The position numbers were made by a program, and so were the translations under genes. A DNA stretch of 64,000 bases from Anas platyrhynchos (lineage: Eukaryota; Chordata; Aves; Anseriformes; Anatidae): the NCBI RefSeq assembly GCF_047663525.1, contig NC_092594.1, positions 39,498,001 through 39,562,000 of the forward strand, in the 5' to 3' direction. The notes under the pieces are model-generated. The model was not told the DNA's origin, did no database searches, and saw nothing but the letters and a program-made list of their open reading frames with translations. Shown one piece after another: positions 48,301 to 60,800 of this stretch (position 1 is the first letter of the stretch; every line of letters begins with the position of its first letter).

Positions 48301-51300
48301 TGTTATAATGCTTGTGGCAGAGACAAGGCTGTCTAGCTTGGCTTCCAACCACACTACATGCCAGTCGTTTTGCTGAAGCAGGACACTGTCGCTCAGATGG
48401 TCGGAACTGAGTTTCAAACAAAGGAAAAAACTCTGAAAAGGCAATGAACGTGTTGATGGCAGATCCTGGCCCGGGTTAAGCCACACGAATGCCGGCTGCT
48501 GCGTGTTGGTACCCCTGCTGACACCAGCACGGCCCAGGCAGACGTGCCGTGGCGCGGGGGCCTCAGGGTGCACACAGCCGCCCTGTGCAGGGCCCTGCAG
48601 GGGAGCTGCCCCGACTCCGCGTAGCCTTCTGGATAAGGAAGCTTTTTCACCACGTTAGCACACTCTCAAGCAGGGCATGTTCACCTCAGTGGAGCGCTGT
48701 GTCAACACAACTGGTTTCCAGGTCCAAGCAAACACTAAGTAAGTTAGCTTAGGTATTTCTGTACAACGCTGCATTATGCACTGTTGGTCACTTCTGTTTC
48801 TCATCAGCTTTAGCACAGCCGTGGTTACTTGGCATTTCTTAAAATCTGGCACATAAATTAGACATTCAGGAAGACCTGCTTTCAACTCAAAATAAGAACA
48901 TTTACAGATGGGATGATGCATAAATATATTTACATATTTTGCAATGCTTAAATGAAAAATGTGTTACTTCAGCAATTTTATGTCATCGTGCCTTAAAAAG
49001 CATGTGAATTTGATTATTTCCTGAAGATTTTATTAAATATTTTTGTCTTACAGAAAAGATGAGAGGCTAGATGAAAAAAAAAATCAGGAAAGTCACTGAA
49101 ACTTCTCAGGTTAATGTAGCAAGCTTCTTAGCACTGCAAATTAAAGGAAGTGAAGGTGAACAAGAACCCTAAGTACAAGCAGTACTTAGGATTAAATCAT
49201 AAAATGGAGTAAGTAATACAACTGCAACAAAGCAGATCATCTGAATGGAAAAAAAAAAGCCGTATCAACCATTAAAGGTTGTTCTACATAACGATAGCAT
49301 TGAAAAGTAGAGAAATTGTACTAAAATGACATACAGAATGTCATAGAGTTTTCTCCACACTTGCAAACCCAGAAAAAAAATGTTACTAGCATCTCATTCT
49401 GCTACTGGAACTTAGGTCTTAAGGTAGCTTCTTGAATTGTGTAATTAAGTTGTTGGGTTTTGTTTGTTTTTTTTGTCTTGTGTGTTTATATCTCTAATTT
49501 CAGCCCCTGAATTGTTTTTCTTTAACTCTGACACTGTAGGCTATGCATTGTTGTTTAAATTAGGATTAAAACGTGATCAAATATGTTAGGCCATATATTC
49601 AATTGGCTGATGCCCAGAAAGTTTTCTGAGGTTGAGAAATATATTTCAGAAAGTAAATGTGGTTGTTGGTAAAGAACAGCGTAACAAAACAAACACCTGA
49701 CTTCTCAGGTTTCATCTGATTGCAGTTAAACAGTCCTCTTCCCATACTGTACTGACTGCATCAATTCATTTGAATATACAAAGAAATAAACAGGGAAGCA
49801 CGTTAAAGTTTTTGAAGTCTTATCTTACCATGAATTTCTGTTGAACCTAATCAATTTAGAAAACAAAATCGTGGAAATCTGTGGAGTTTTTGTGCATTAT
49901 GAGCAATGAAAAATTGGAAGCAGCTGAAAGAACACGATAGCTTGGATCTCATTTGCTATGTTTTTAATGTTTGCTTCATATGCTAACTATTATTTTAATT
50001 GTTTTGGTACTAACAATACGTATTTACAGTATTAATGTAAATTCTTCATGTATTTTTCAGATGACAGCACTAGAAAAAGCCACTGGTGATGTTGTGTTCA
50101 AGTTTGAACCATTTGTTCTTCATGTGCTTTGTCGAGAGCTGCAAGATGCACAGCTTCTGGTAAAATTACATCAAGTAGCAATGTAACATTGTTGGTCTGT
50201 TATATTCCTTGCTAGAAAAGTAAAAGTATTGGCTCTTGAGTAAGTTTTAGCACTTGAAAATAGTCCCAGATGTGCTATACGTTTAACAACTATGGTATTA
50301 AAAGCTGATGAAGAAAACAGCTTTAAACTTAGGAGAGATCTTGCTGTACTTTTTAGAAAACAAAATTACTTAACTACAGTTTAATCTTCTTCTTTGAAGC
50401 AGGTTGGCTTGTAAAAAAAAATAAAATAAATAAATAAAGCAGTGAGCCTAGATTGTTTTTGCTGGCTGAAATTGACTTTTTTTTTTAAATGTTGTTTTGC
50501 TACTGGCCAAGCCATTTGGCTCCAGCATTTCAACTAGTTGAGTAGCACCTTTGTCTTCTGCTTTTTCAGTGTGACTCTGGAGAGCAATGCATGACGGTTT
50601 TATTCCTTCATTAATGGAGAAGAGAGTTGATTAGGTTCTTTTAAAGTACTGCTGCAGTTTTAACTATGAAAGTGTTGTATGATTGTCTGTATGGTTACCA
50701 GCTCTTAAAGATGCAATAGTAAAGTGCCAGGAGAGATGTTAATGGCCCATCTGGATTAATGGTTTAGGATTAGACAATCAATTGGCTGTAGTTCTTTTGA
50801 AAACCATCCATAAAAATTTGTGGCACTTCGTGGGTTTGATCTTAAAGCCATCTCAATGTAACTATTACTGCATTAATTCAGGAAAATGGTGTTTTGAATA
50901 AATTCATATTTTTTTTCCCCCAAAAACGGAGTTTATAAATCACGTTGCAATGCATTCCTAGTTATTTCTTGCTGTGAAAGTGTATATGACATGTTAACGA
51001 CATTTATTTGTGCTGCAGCATTCAGTGGCTATTGATTCTGGGTTTAAGAACTCTGGTATTACTGTTGGCAGAGGAGGAAAAATCATGATGGTAAGGACTT
51101 ACTGCCTTAGCTGTAAAGAATATAAAAAATATTTAATTAATGCTAACCTCAAATATTTACAATTTAGACTGTGGCTCTTAATGTGAAGCACAGCTATGAA
51201 AGAGAAAGCTGTTGCAAAGAAATAACATTGTTTTATTTGACAGCAAACTAACTGTGGGGATAAGTTTAGGGGTTTTGTTTGGTTGTTTTGTTTTGTTCTC

Positions 51301-52573
51301 CTGTGATGAATTGCCCATATTGCTTACATAACCTTCAAAAAAAAAAAAAGTATTCTAGAGAAATCCTTCTCTGTGTGTTTTTAGGCTGTCCGGAGTACTC
51401 ACTGCTTAGAAGTTCCATTGAGCCACATGGGGAAGTTGATGGTCTCTGAAGAATATATCGAGTTTCTTATACACGTGGCTAATCGGAAAATGGAAGAAAA
51501 CACAAAGAGGATTGACAGGTTTGTTAGATAATACTAATCCTATTCATGACATCTAATTCCAAAAGTGAAAAATGCATTAAGGGTGTTATTTAAGGGGGGG
51601 GAAAATAAACAAACATACCCCAGATGTCTAAATTACAATTTCTTTTTTTTTTTTTTAGCTCAGAAGACTATAAACTATTGAAGCAAAAAACCTATAAGCA
51701 AAGAGTTTGCAGACTGTGTATTATTGAGTAGAATTTGTGTTTTTTTTTCCTAATGATTACAGCAGCATTTGTTGTTCTATCTCAGTAACTGTTTCAGAAG
51801 TATTCAGAATGCAATGCACACTTTAATCCACTAAATGTTTTGTGTAGTTTTCAAAACCAGTGTGCTTCATGAAGGTGCTAGAAGGCTACGTTCTAGGGGG
51901 TCTATATGTTTATTTCCAGACGAGGAACAGAATAAGCAGAAGAGCCAAAGAGCACGAAGATCAAAAGGCTGAGGAGACACCTATATGTACTAAGACCAAT
52001 TTATTTTTATATGTCCATATGATCATCAGTGCCATCATTCATCAGATATGTGACCTGATAACATTTATGTTTTCTGTAAGATTAATTGGATCTTAATGGG
52101 ACATGAATGTAATAACTAATAGGCTTCTAATATTTGTAGCATAGTGGCATCACAGAGCAAAGTGGCATGACATACACAAGGACACGTGCTTGTATTTCTA
52201 ATTTTTCTTCCAGAACTGGCTAGACCATTTCAACATTAGTAAGGATTTTCTTAATATGTTTTGATTGCATTCCAAAAGCACTCATTTCTCAGAGTAGTTT
52301 TGCAGATTCTGAGCAAACCAACAAAAATAATTACATGCTTGTCTTTCTAGATTCTACAAATGCTTACAGTTAGCTTTGGAGGCTGACGTCAGTGCAAACA
52401 ATTTGCATTCTGAGGAGACGGAGAAGTATCACTCGGTGTACGTTCACAGAAGAAAGAGAGAGACCATTCAAGAACAAGATGTACACACCTCTCCAAAGGA
52501 TCATAGTGAAGAATTAGAGCCTGAGGATGATCCAGAAAGTAACCTTGGTATTTTTGCTGAAATCATGATATAG
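45210..52573 (+). CDS. TYW3: TYW3, tRNA wybutosine-synthesizing protein 3, 6 coding exons
   Basis: Exons 45210-45383, 45509-45592, 50061-50159, 51019-51090, 51385-51518 and 52351-52573 join in phase to 261 residues (human 259). TYW3 is the SAM-dependent methyltransferase that N4-methylates yW-86 to yW-72 during wybutosine formation at position 37 of tRNA-Phe, between the TYW2 and TYW4 steps. Conserved features visible are the N-terminal WKAQ...[10 protein letters not shown], the signature [10 protein letters not shown] (residues 41-50), [45 protein letters not shown] and [20 protein letters not shown]. The acidic C-terminal tail (last about 50 residues) is poorly conserved, as in other species. 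The start is chosen as the first ATG (cgccATGG) in the CpG island, with the right distance to the signature motif. Exons 1-2 are very GC-rich and exons 3-6 AT-rich. Confidence 0.97.
45509..45592 (+). CDS. TYW3: TYW3 coding exon 2
   Basis: 28 codons, [20 protein letters not shown] then EPCRRDEL. Acceptor CGGCAG, donor GTGAGC, phase 0-0. Confidence 0.95.
45593..50060 (+). other. TYW3: TYW3 intron 2 (4.5 kb)
   Basis: The GC-rich start includes three GGGGCT units near 45,658-45,675, and the rest is AT-rich. It contains a CR1 terminal fragment (47,812-47,875) and a small GC-rich patch near 48,480-48,620. No extra exon was recognised. Confidence 0.65.
47812..47875 (+). mobile_element. CR1 LINE 3' terminal fragment, diverged
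   Basis: 'gggttggaatcagatgatct' followed by 'tcaaggtcccttccaa' and 'ctttgattctgta' matches the CR1 end with several substitutions. Confidence 0.8.
50061..50159 (+). CDS. TYW3: TYW3 coding exon 3
   Basis: 33 codons, [20 protein letters not shown] and on to [10 protein letters not shown]. Acceptor TTTTTCAG, donor GTAAAA. Confidence 0.97.
51019..51090 (+). CDS. TYW3: TYW3 coding exon 4
   Basis: 24 codons, [20 protein letters not shown] then KIMM. Acceptor GCTGCAG, donor GTAAGG. Confidence 0.97.
51385..51518 (+). CDS. TYW3: TYW3 coding exon 5
   Basis: [20 protein letters not shown] and on to [12 protein letters not shown] plus a split Arg codon (phase 2). Donor GTTTGT. Confidence 0.97.
52351..52573 (+). 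CDS. TYW3: TYW3 terminal coding exon
   Basis: Completes Arg188 and continues [17 protein letters not shown] to an acidic end ...[19 protein letters not shown], stop TAG at 52,571-52,573. The tail composition (Glu/Asp-rich, then LGI-F-E) parallels the human C-terminus. Confidence 0.95.
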
Positions 52574-52770
52574 ACTAAGGCATTTGAAAGCAAATGGCAA
52601 ACTGGATGATAGTTGTAATGTTCTTTATAAGATACTGAAATTGCTCTAGGTAGTAACACTCCCATGGACATTACCAGAAAGAAAATTAATTAAACAGAAT
52701 TGTGGACAGATGTAATGCCATAGAAGCACAGGAAACAAAACCTCATTTTTTGTTGTTGTTGTTAACAGCA
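52574..52770 (+). terminator. TYW3: TYW3 3' UTR and candidate poly(A) site
   Basis: ATTAAA at 52,689-52,694 lies 116 nt after the stop and is followed about 55-75 nt later by a GTTGTTGTTGTT tract (about 52,751-52,764), a plausible downstream element. Cleavage is therefore expected around 52,710-52,745. Other, more distal sites are possible. Confidence 0.5.
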
Positions 52771-54039
52771 CTGTTGAATTAACATTCTCTTACTGTGTCA
52801 GTTATCACAGAAGTAACTGGTTTGCTATAGCCTTTGGCCCTGTTCTTTGTAGAAGCATTTCCCTTTCAATTGCTGGGTTTAGGCCTGCTAATTTTTATTT
52901 TATTTTCCAGAGGAGAGACTCTAAAAACTGTGTTGTTATCCTTGAAAGTTTTTAGACCCAGTAGGAACTCAGAAAAGTGTGCAGTAATGTAGATGGCTCT
53001 TTCAGAAAACACAGCCACTCATTAGTCAGCTGCAGTACAGTACCTGGTCTGGAGGTTAGTACAGGAAAGAAAAACTTAACTATGGCTGCATGCAGACTTC
53101 AGCCTGGTGCCTCCAGGATCCTCTCCTAACTATTGCACTGAGCAGCAAGGTTGGCACTGTTTTCCTGCACTTTACTGTTTCAGGTTCTAGCCCCACTGCT
53201 TTAATGTGTTCTGCTTCCCTTGGCCAGCAGCTATTGAGTGTTACTTTTCTTTTAGCCAACTCTGTATACTGTTATTTCATTAGCTCACTTAGATACATTT
53301 CTATCTGGTCAGCACCCAGCATCAGTCCAAACTGTTGGGCAAAAAGTCAACCAGGTGTATGGGAACAGGCTTTCTTAGCAGGGTATAAAATATTGACGTG
53401 CCTTAAATGTTACAGATGTTTGCACCGTTTAATCTGTATATATTCCTGTATTGTCCCTCTGAAAAAGTCAGTGCATGCTGGAGTTTATTTTGCAGAAAAA
53501 TGATGAATTTGTAAATTTTAGCAACAATGAATTCCAAGCCATTATTTTTATGACTGAGTGGTTACTAACACAGCCTCACAGGACCCTGACTGAAGGAAAT
53601 GGTTTATTTGGTACAGTTAGGTGGTTGTCATTGTTTCCATTACATAAACCTACATCTTGGGGACACTTTAATTCCACTGTAAAAAATTTGGCATGCAAGG
53701 TAGCAGTCAAAGGGAAAACTGAGGCCTTTAAATAGATTCTGAAAGACTGGTTAGACTGTGTCTGCAGTAGCAGGCTCTCCAAAACAAAACAAACAAAAAA
53801 AAAAAGCTCATGCCTTTTGTGGAGTTTGTTAGCTTTGTGAACTTACATGCTGAGCACTTTGACAAGGGCATGTGCATCCGTTTGGAGCATGGGAAAGCAA
53901 GAGACCAAGATGTCTTTGTGGAGAAACTGTTGTCAGTAAAGTGAATGGGAAGGGCTTGTGCTTGATGCTGACCTTAGCTGTTGGCTGCCTGCAGAGAATA
54001 AGCAATTGGAGACAGGCCTATTCTCTTCCTCGGCGGAGG

Positions 54040-54700
54040 GGACAAGGCGCTACTGCCATTGTGAAGAAATGGCTGAAGGGCAGCTGCTGCCGCGGGAGGT
54101 GGGAGCACCGCAGGGCACCGTCAGAGGAGCACTCAGGGCTGACTGTGGGCTGCTCCCAGAGCCTCTCAGTGGCCACCGGCCCAGGGGCTGCCGCAGGCCT
54201 CAGCGCCCATGCTTGTGCATGGGTGTCTCTGCCCAAGGCACCACCGTAGCCCCTCAGCCTCTGCTGCCTGGCAAGACCGGAGCGGGCAGCCCAGCTGCAG
54301 GAGGGTCCGGACGGACGGCACGGCATGGCTCCAGCTGGCCTGCAGTTTCCATGGTGGCCCCGGTGTGCGGGGGCTGTCGCAGAGGGCTGGCTGAGCTGCC
54401 GGCTGCAGCAGCGGCACGAGCGATGCAAGCTGGGCCTGGCCGTGGACCATGTCCGTGCAGCACCGCGCTGTGCGCGCCGGCCACGCACTGGGGGACTGTG
54501 GTGCGGGGCTGCAGGGCTGTGCCCGGCAGGAGCGGGTGCTCGACACCGCCTCAGTTCACTGGAAACACCTGGGCACACCAGGCACGGCCCCTGCCCTCAC
54601 GGTGAACGCCAGCACAGGCGGCTTTGCAGCCTTAGGACCACCAACCGTGTCAGAACCCGCATGTGGCGCGAGCCCGTCCCTTGTAAAAGCAATACCACCT
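54040..54700. promoter_or_regulatory. GC-rich, moderately CpG-dense island, no assigned gene
   Basis: Composition rises sharply above the flanks and ORFs of 120-215 codons open on both strands. None looks like a protein family, and none is a convincing exon. It may be a CpG island of a non-coding transcript or a GC-rich unique segment. Confidence 0.45.
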
Positions 54701-56689
54701 CTGGAAGTCTGCGGCTGCTCTGTTTAACAGTTGCAGACGGACTATCACCATCATGCTCCTTCATGTGTGTTAACTGCAATCACTGATGACTGCTGGAGAG
54801 TCTTCGTACTCTTAAAAATAAAAGGAAACGTGACGCTACTGCAAGAAAAATACGCAGTCACATGATTCTGAGCGAAGGATTAGGGAATCATTTTACTTAA
54901 ATACTTGAGCCACTTTTACAAGGCTTTTTGGATTTTTTACATTTCAGAAGGTGATGCCACAGCCTGTGTTCCACAGCCCCTGCACCCTGTCAGCAGAACA
55001 CCAGCACAACCCCTGCATACACCGCTGCCTTCTGCTTTGCACACCTGGGGACAGCCATGCTTTTCCAGGATTCACAAGTTCCTTTTGAGATTGATTTTGT
55101 CATGCCCTGCTTTACTTCCAGCTGCTCTGACTAATTCTGTTATGCTTCTAAAGCAGTGTTCAGAGTCAGACTGCCTGCATCCAGGTGGATGGCAAGGGCA
55201 CACATGACACCAGACAGCAGCCTTTAGCAAGGCAATTTGGGGGCTCTGGGAGAAGGAAGGAATTGCTGATAAGCAAACATTTTCCTAATGTTGACAAATC
55301 TTTGCCGTTTGTAAGTGTGCTTAGCTACTTAATTGATGAAAGGGTATTCTCAGCCCAAGCTTTTTATCTGTTTTTGCTTTCTTAAAATATCAGGTCATTT
55401 TTAATGATGATTTCATTTTGCCTTACATTAAATTGTTTCTGGGGAAGCAGACATACTCACTCACTCTAGTAACTGACTGTCTCGTCTCACCCCTAACACT
55501 GAGCATCCACACCAGAAAAATCAATGTAAGTTGTCATTCCTCAAATCAGAGCGAAAGCTGTAGCCAGTTGTGCTCACAAATATACTGCATCCAGCAGGCA
55601 TTTCAGCATGAAACTCACTTGCCTGTGCCACCAAGACGATGCTATGTGCAGATCTCAGAAGTCACAGGCACGTGTATTTGCTTGACACAGCTTCTTCCTC
55701 TGAACCGTAAGTGCCTTAAATCAGTTTTCAAGAATATAACAGAAACAGCATCAGATTGCAGTGGCAGACATGGTTTTCAAATGTGGTTAAAAATCTCCTT
55801 ACAAGACTCCTTATGAGTTTTCAATCACCACTCCTATGGATGCTTTACTTGAATTTGCCTGGGTCTATGCATTTAACAACAAGCAATTACATAAAATTTA
55901 GTCTCATTTTTTTTTAAATAGCTTTGTACTATTAAATACATCCTGCACTGGCGTCTTAGAAGGTCTTCAGTACTTCCAGTTACTGGAAATACATGATTAC
56001 TTCAGTATATCTTGGCAATTTGATTTTACAAAATGTGATATTAAGGAGGATGCTTAAATCCACGTCTACCAACAGCTACATACAATACCACTGCAGTATG
56101 CTGTGCATTAAATAGTTAACAAATAAATAACTTTGAAAAGGAATTTAAGAGTCTTTAAAAGTAGATAGTAATAATGTGTGTAGATTTTTTCAGCTGCCTA
56201 TGCAATTTGTTTATACCAAGAGAAAGTAAAGTGTGTTAGAAACACTGTGGTGTGACAACAGCAGAAACATCTAGACGTCAAAGTGAAAGTGTCTTCAGCT
56301 CCTTTTTAAAACAGAAACCAACATCCAAATCCCCCATAGCAATTATACATGAGCTTTTATTCTGCCTTCTGGATACAGTTTATTTATAGTAACCAAGCAG
56401 ATAGAATACTTTAGTCAATTTTATACTGGGTGGGGGAAAAAATTAGTTTTCATTTTCAGCATGACAACGTGAAAAAAAAGGCATATTTTTCTCAATCCAC
56501 CTTTGTTTTCGTTTTTGTTTTTTATCAAAAAATATATATATTTTTTCATCAAAGAAAACTGTGATCGTATTTTATAGTTATTGCAATTAGCTTTTCAGAA
56601 GAGGAGTCCCAAAAGCTACCAATCTAAGTGATGTTAAATCACTTCACCTCAGTGGCAGACGCCAATTTCAGCACCTCGTCAGAGGAACG

Positions 56690-57420
56690 TGCACCTCTTT
56701 GTTCCGTCTCCACTCCTCAGGCTCACATTTAAATGAACGCTCGCGCCGCGCTGCCACCAAGCTCAACACGCTGCTAGGTGCGCTCCTTCCTAGCACAAAG
56801 CCAAACCCTGACCTGTGCCGCACAGGCTGCCGGTGGCGAAAGGTGTCAGAACAACCGAGCCAGGGGTGAGAAGGGCCAGAAACACCCCGACCTGAAGCCC
56901 GTGACGGTTCGCGTGCGGCCGGGCTCGCTCCGCGCACGGAGCAGCTTCCCCGCCGCCCGAGCACGCACCTCGAGCACGCTGTCCCAGAGCGTTTACCGCG
57001 TCGTGGGGACCGCAGCAGTCCGCGCAGCGGGGGTGCCGGAGCTTCCTTCTGCTCCGGTAGTGCTGGGAACCGTCCCGCGCTGCCCGGGCCCGTCCCGAAG
57101 CCCAGCGCTGCTCGGAGCGCTGACAGCGAGACCCGCCCGAGGGCAGCGCCGCGGCTCCGCCCGCCCGCCCCGACGGCTCCCCGCGGCTGCAGCCCGGCCC
57201 CGCGCCGCCACAGCCGGACACGGGGACGGGGGGGGGGGCACCCGGCGGGCAGCCGGCGGCGCGGGCAGGGGCTGGGGCTGGGGCTGGGGCTGGGGCTGGG
57301 GCTGCCCGCCCCCGGCTGGCTCTCGGCGGCCGGGCGCCCAGCCGGGCCGCTTGGCCAGAGCAAGCCGCCTCGCCAGCCCCGCTCAGCCTCAGCCTTGCCC
57401 GCACACAGCACATGAAGTGC
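56690..57420. promoter_or_regulatory. orphan CpG island about 4 kb downstream of TYW3
   Basis: Dense CpG sequence including 'ccgcgcagcgggggtgccgg', C-rich/G-rich runs and a GGGGCT repeat. It is as strong as the two promoter islands in this window but has no recognisable coding exon next to it. ORFs of about 207-278 codons on both strands are compositional. Confidence 0.65.
57268..57303 (+). repeat. (GGGGCT)6 hexanucleotide tandem repeat
   Basis: Six perfect GGGGCT units (36 bp), with four or more G-runs and so G-quadruplex potential, within the orphan CpG island. A 3-unit version of the same hexamer occurs in TYW3 intron 2 near 45,658. Confidence 0.95.
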
Positions 57421-57833
57421 GCGGATGGCGGCAGGAAAGGTGAAGCTCAGGCCTGTGGTGCTTCTAATCGCGGACCTAGAAGCGTTCCCGATCTGGTTCT
57501 CCATTAAAAAGCTTCACCAGTGATACTGGAACTTTAAACTGCCGCTCTCTGCACCCGCAATTCACTGACTTCTAGATTAACAGGTGAACTATTTATTTAT
57601 TTTGCATATTCCTCTCAAATTCCCTCAATTCTCCGAGTTCGTTACACGCAGGGAGCTCAAAGTCCTTTGCCATACCCCATGCCCCAGCCTGGCTGCAGAT
57701 TGGACCGCATCTTACAGCCACCTTGTGATGTGGTTTTTACGACAAATGAAAAAGATACCTTTCACATCACAGAAGCTGTAAAGTCTCAGATCAAATAAAC
57801 AGATTATTACAGTTTTACTTAAGACTTCCCCTT

Positions 57834-57872
57834 AAAAAAAAAAAAAAAAAAAAGAGAGAGAGAGAGAGAGAG
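57834..57872. repeat. compound (A)n(GA)n microsatellite
   Basis: About 20 A followed by nine to ten GA units, the same structure and orientation as the tract at 28,005-28,044. Confidence 0.95.
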
Positions 57873-60800
57873 ATGCAGTATTTCAGCTTCATAGCAAGTC
57901 AGTCGCTAGGCTATTCTTTTGCCTGACGATGTGTATCGGAGTCTTTTTTACTCGCAGAACTATCTTTGAAGAGAAAAATCATGTCTTGTGACTTGTCTCA
58001 TACATGCTGCTTTCTGTCACTAGGAGTCATTTAGACCCGCTCTCCTGAAATACTAAACAGCTGCACTGGAAAAACCCGTTTTCCTTGGAGTGACTACCAA
58101 TTTTCCACTAACAGAGATGTAAATGTATCCTATTGCTTTGTAAGATTTTCTGTCCGTGGTCAATTACGTATCCGTGTTACCCTGACAGTAATACTTTTAT
58201 AACCAGCTAATTTAAATATTTTTGCATAACATTGCTGACAAAAAAAAAAAATAAAAATCAAGGAATATTTACAAGTGAAATGCTCCCAGTGTTTATGCAT
58301 ATAATCTACTTTTTTCCATTATTTTTTCACCCCTCCGTGGCATATGTTAGACTTAAGTTCCGCTGAGACTGGATCAGGTTTTGTTTTCTCACTGAAAGTA
58401 GGCTCACCTCAAAATATTGCAGACAAATAGCAGTGATGAGAAAGTAAAAGACAGCAGAATTCTTAGTGGAGTTCTGTGCAGGATATATGTTTTCGCAGCC
58501 CCATCTTCACCTCAAAATGACAGGCAGGACCCAAGGACATGCCACTTTAGGGAAAACATATGCGGAGATGCCGTGACTAGTTCTACATGGAATCAGAATT
58601 TGGCCCAAACCGTTCAATATTATAAATGACTATTTTCCCCTCATTCTTATTACCTAGATATGAATGTTCAAATTCAAGAATGTGCTTTCAAATCCACAGC
58701 ACTCTTGGGTAATATTAAATGAACTCCCTTTAATAAAACACATTCCAAGTTGTTATTTTGATTGGAGCATTCGACTTTTTGTCTTGCAATAAGTAGTTCA
58801 GATTTCACTGGGTCACTGAGAATTTTTAAATCGGTCTCTCTTCAAATCTTATTTAAAATACAGACTTAGAGAGCAATGGCATCAGATAACTACATAAAAC
58901 AGAGATCAGGTGTACAAAGCTGCAGTAAAACTGTAGCTGTGTTTATCTCCTGAGTCAGTGAATGAAATTTTGCCATCCTCCAAACTATACTGATTATCCT
59001 TTTCATAAAACATCAGTTCACATCAGTTCACAGAGCTCAATCATCCAGGGAGATGATGACATCCCATTTTGTCCTCAATTCTCTAAAATAAGAGGTATTT
59101 TGATCACAAATACCTGCTATTATCAATACACTACCATGATTTCAACAGGACAAACTAACACAGGTAAAGCTGCACACAAGTCCCCGTGGCTTTTTTGTTC
59201 TGCGACACACGGCATTTGTTTTTAAGTGCTTTGTCATTCAGAAAAGAGCCATCTGACAAGTCCTCGTGTCCTGATCCTGGGCAACTGGGGCACTCCCTGG
59301 ATTCATGGCTAGAAGATGCAGTATCTCAACCCCCTGATTCAGCGGTTTTTCCCTATAAAACGCATATGTGAAAATGACAGACGATTTGCAGAAGACGTTC
59401 GAATAAATATTTGCATACATTTTGAACTATGTATACATTTGCATAGGCAGTTCTCCATGCTTGAAACTGGAAAACAAGTGCAATAAACCTAATTAAGATA
59501 TCAGGGTTCTGGACTAACACATCCTGCATTCTCCCATCAGAATAACCTATCAGTTAAATGTGTGTTCTCCTCTCTCACCATGCTGCCTGTATCAAGGTGG
59601 CACTCAGAGATGGAGAAGCGGGGCACCAGCCTGCTCAGACTGGGCAGACCCCAACCCCAGCAGGGCTGGGCTGGCTCCACAAGGGCTGCCAAGAGCCTCC
59701 CCATGCCCCACGCATGTAGAGATGCCTCGTTGATGTGTGCAGGTGCTGCGGCACCTGGCAGCACTGCCCCCTGCCTCAGCACTCATTTGGGAAGTTTCTG
59801 ATGCACGAGGCTTCCCACCCATCACGGATCCCAGCAGACCTGCTGGAGTGGGAGCCCCAGGCCCCGTGCAAGGCTCTGGGCAGCACTGCAGGAACAACGG
59901 GAGAGCCTTTTCACCCCTCTTTGTGTGCCTCCGTACATGCTTCTCACACACCGAAGCCCTGTGATCAGAGTATCACTCTCAGCTTTTCTTTCTGATATAT
60001 TTTCACTTTACATTACTTTCCTTCTGGTGTGACATCAATGAGAATCAGTGTGGTGGAAGTGGTAGAGCAGCAGCAGGAAAAAATATCTGACAAACAGCAA
60101 CAGCCTCCCAACACCCCTTTAAAATAATAACGATTTACCAAATGGTTGGGAAGTTGTTATAATTCCTTTTCCAAATTATTGCTCGCCCTTTAGATTAGAA
60201 ATGAGGCCAGGGTTAGCAATCAGCCATAAATGGTAGGATTTCTGAAGTAGAAGCACTTCTCTGATTGTGAAGTGGAGGCCATTATTGCCTTGATTGGGTC
60301 TTTTTTTTTTTTTTAAAGCTTGCTTGATTTGAGGCTGAGAGCGCACATTCACTACTGTACTAGCAGCAATCAGAGCTTTCCCTGTTCTTTTTTGCTCAGC
60401 GATTTAGGGTCCACTACTTTGGCACAGCTGCCACCTTTTAGCCTCCATCAAGAAGAGATATTTTTAAGTGAACAGCATTTTGTGTGTCTTTTCTCCCTCC
60501 ACCCTTTTCCTTCCCCACCCTCTTACTCCTCGTTTTTTCTTTTGGATCCTTCCCCCCCCCCCCCTTTTTTTTTTAAAAATGAAAACATTGTGTGAATTTT
60601 AATTCCAAGTATGAAGTTGAAAGAAGACAGCTGAAACTGCCTGGGGTATCACCCAGACTCCATGGCACATAACAAATCAGCAGTTACCTGAGAAATACAG
60701 ATGAAGTGACTGTTTCATATGACTGAAGCCGACCAAATGCATGGATGGACCAGCTGTCCAGGTGCTGCTTTTAAAATTCTGTTCACCTGAAGACCAAAGT

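Noticed and set aside
51860-52096. 78-codon ORF in TYW3 intron 5
   Set aside because: It would break the exon 5 to exon 6 join (AG|A, Arg188), which reads cleanly into the conserved FYKCLQ segment.
53958-54786. 215-, 186- and 153-codon ORFs
   Set aside because: Overlapping frames on opposite strands in a GC-rich patch, with no domain and no credible exon borders.
56668-57504. 278-, 221- and 207-codon ORFs on both strands
   Set aside because: CpG-island artefacts; several overlapping frames are open simultaneously and none is conserved-looking.
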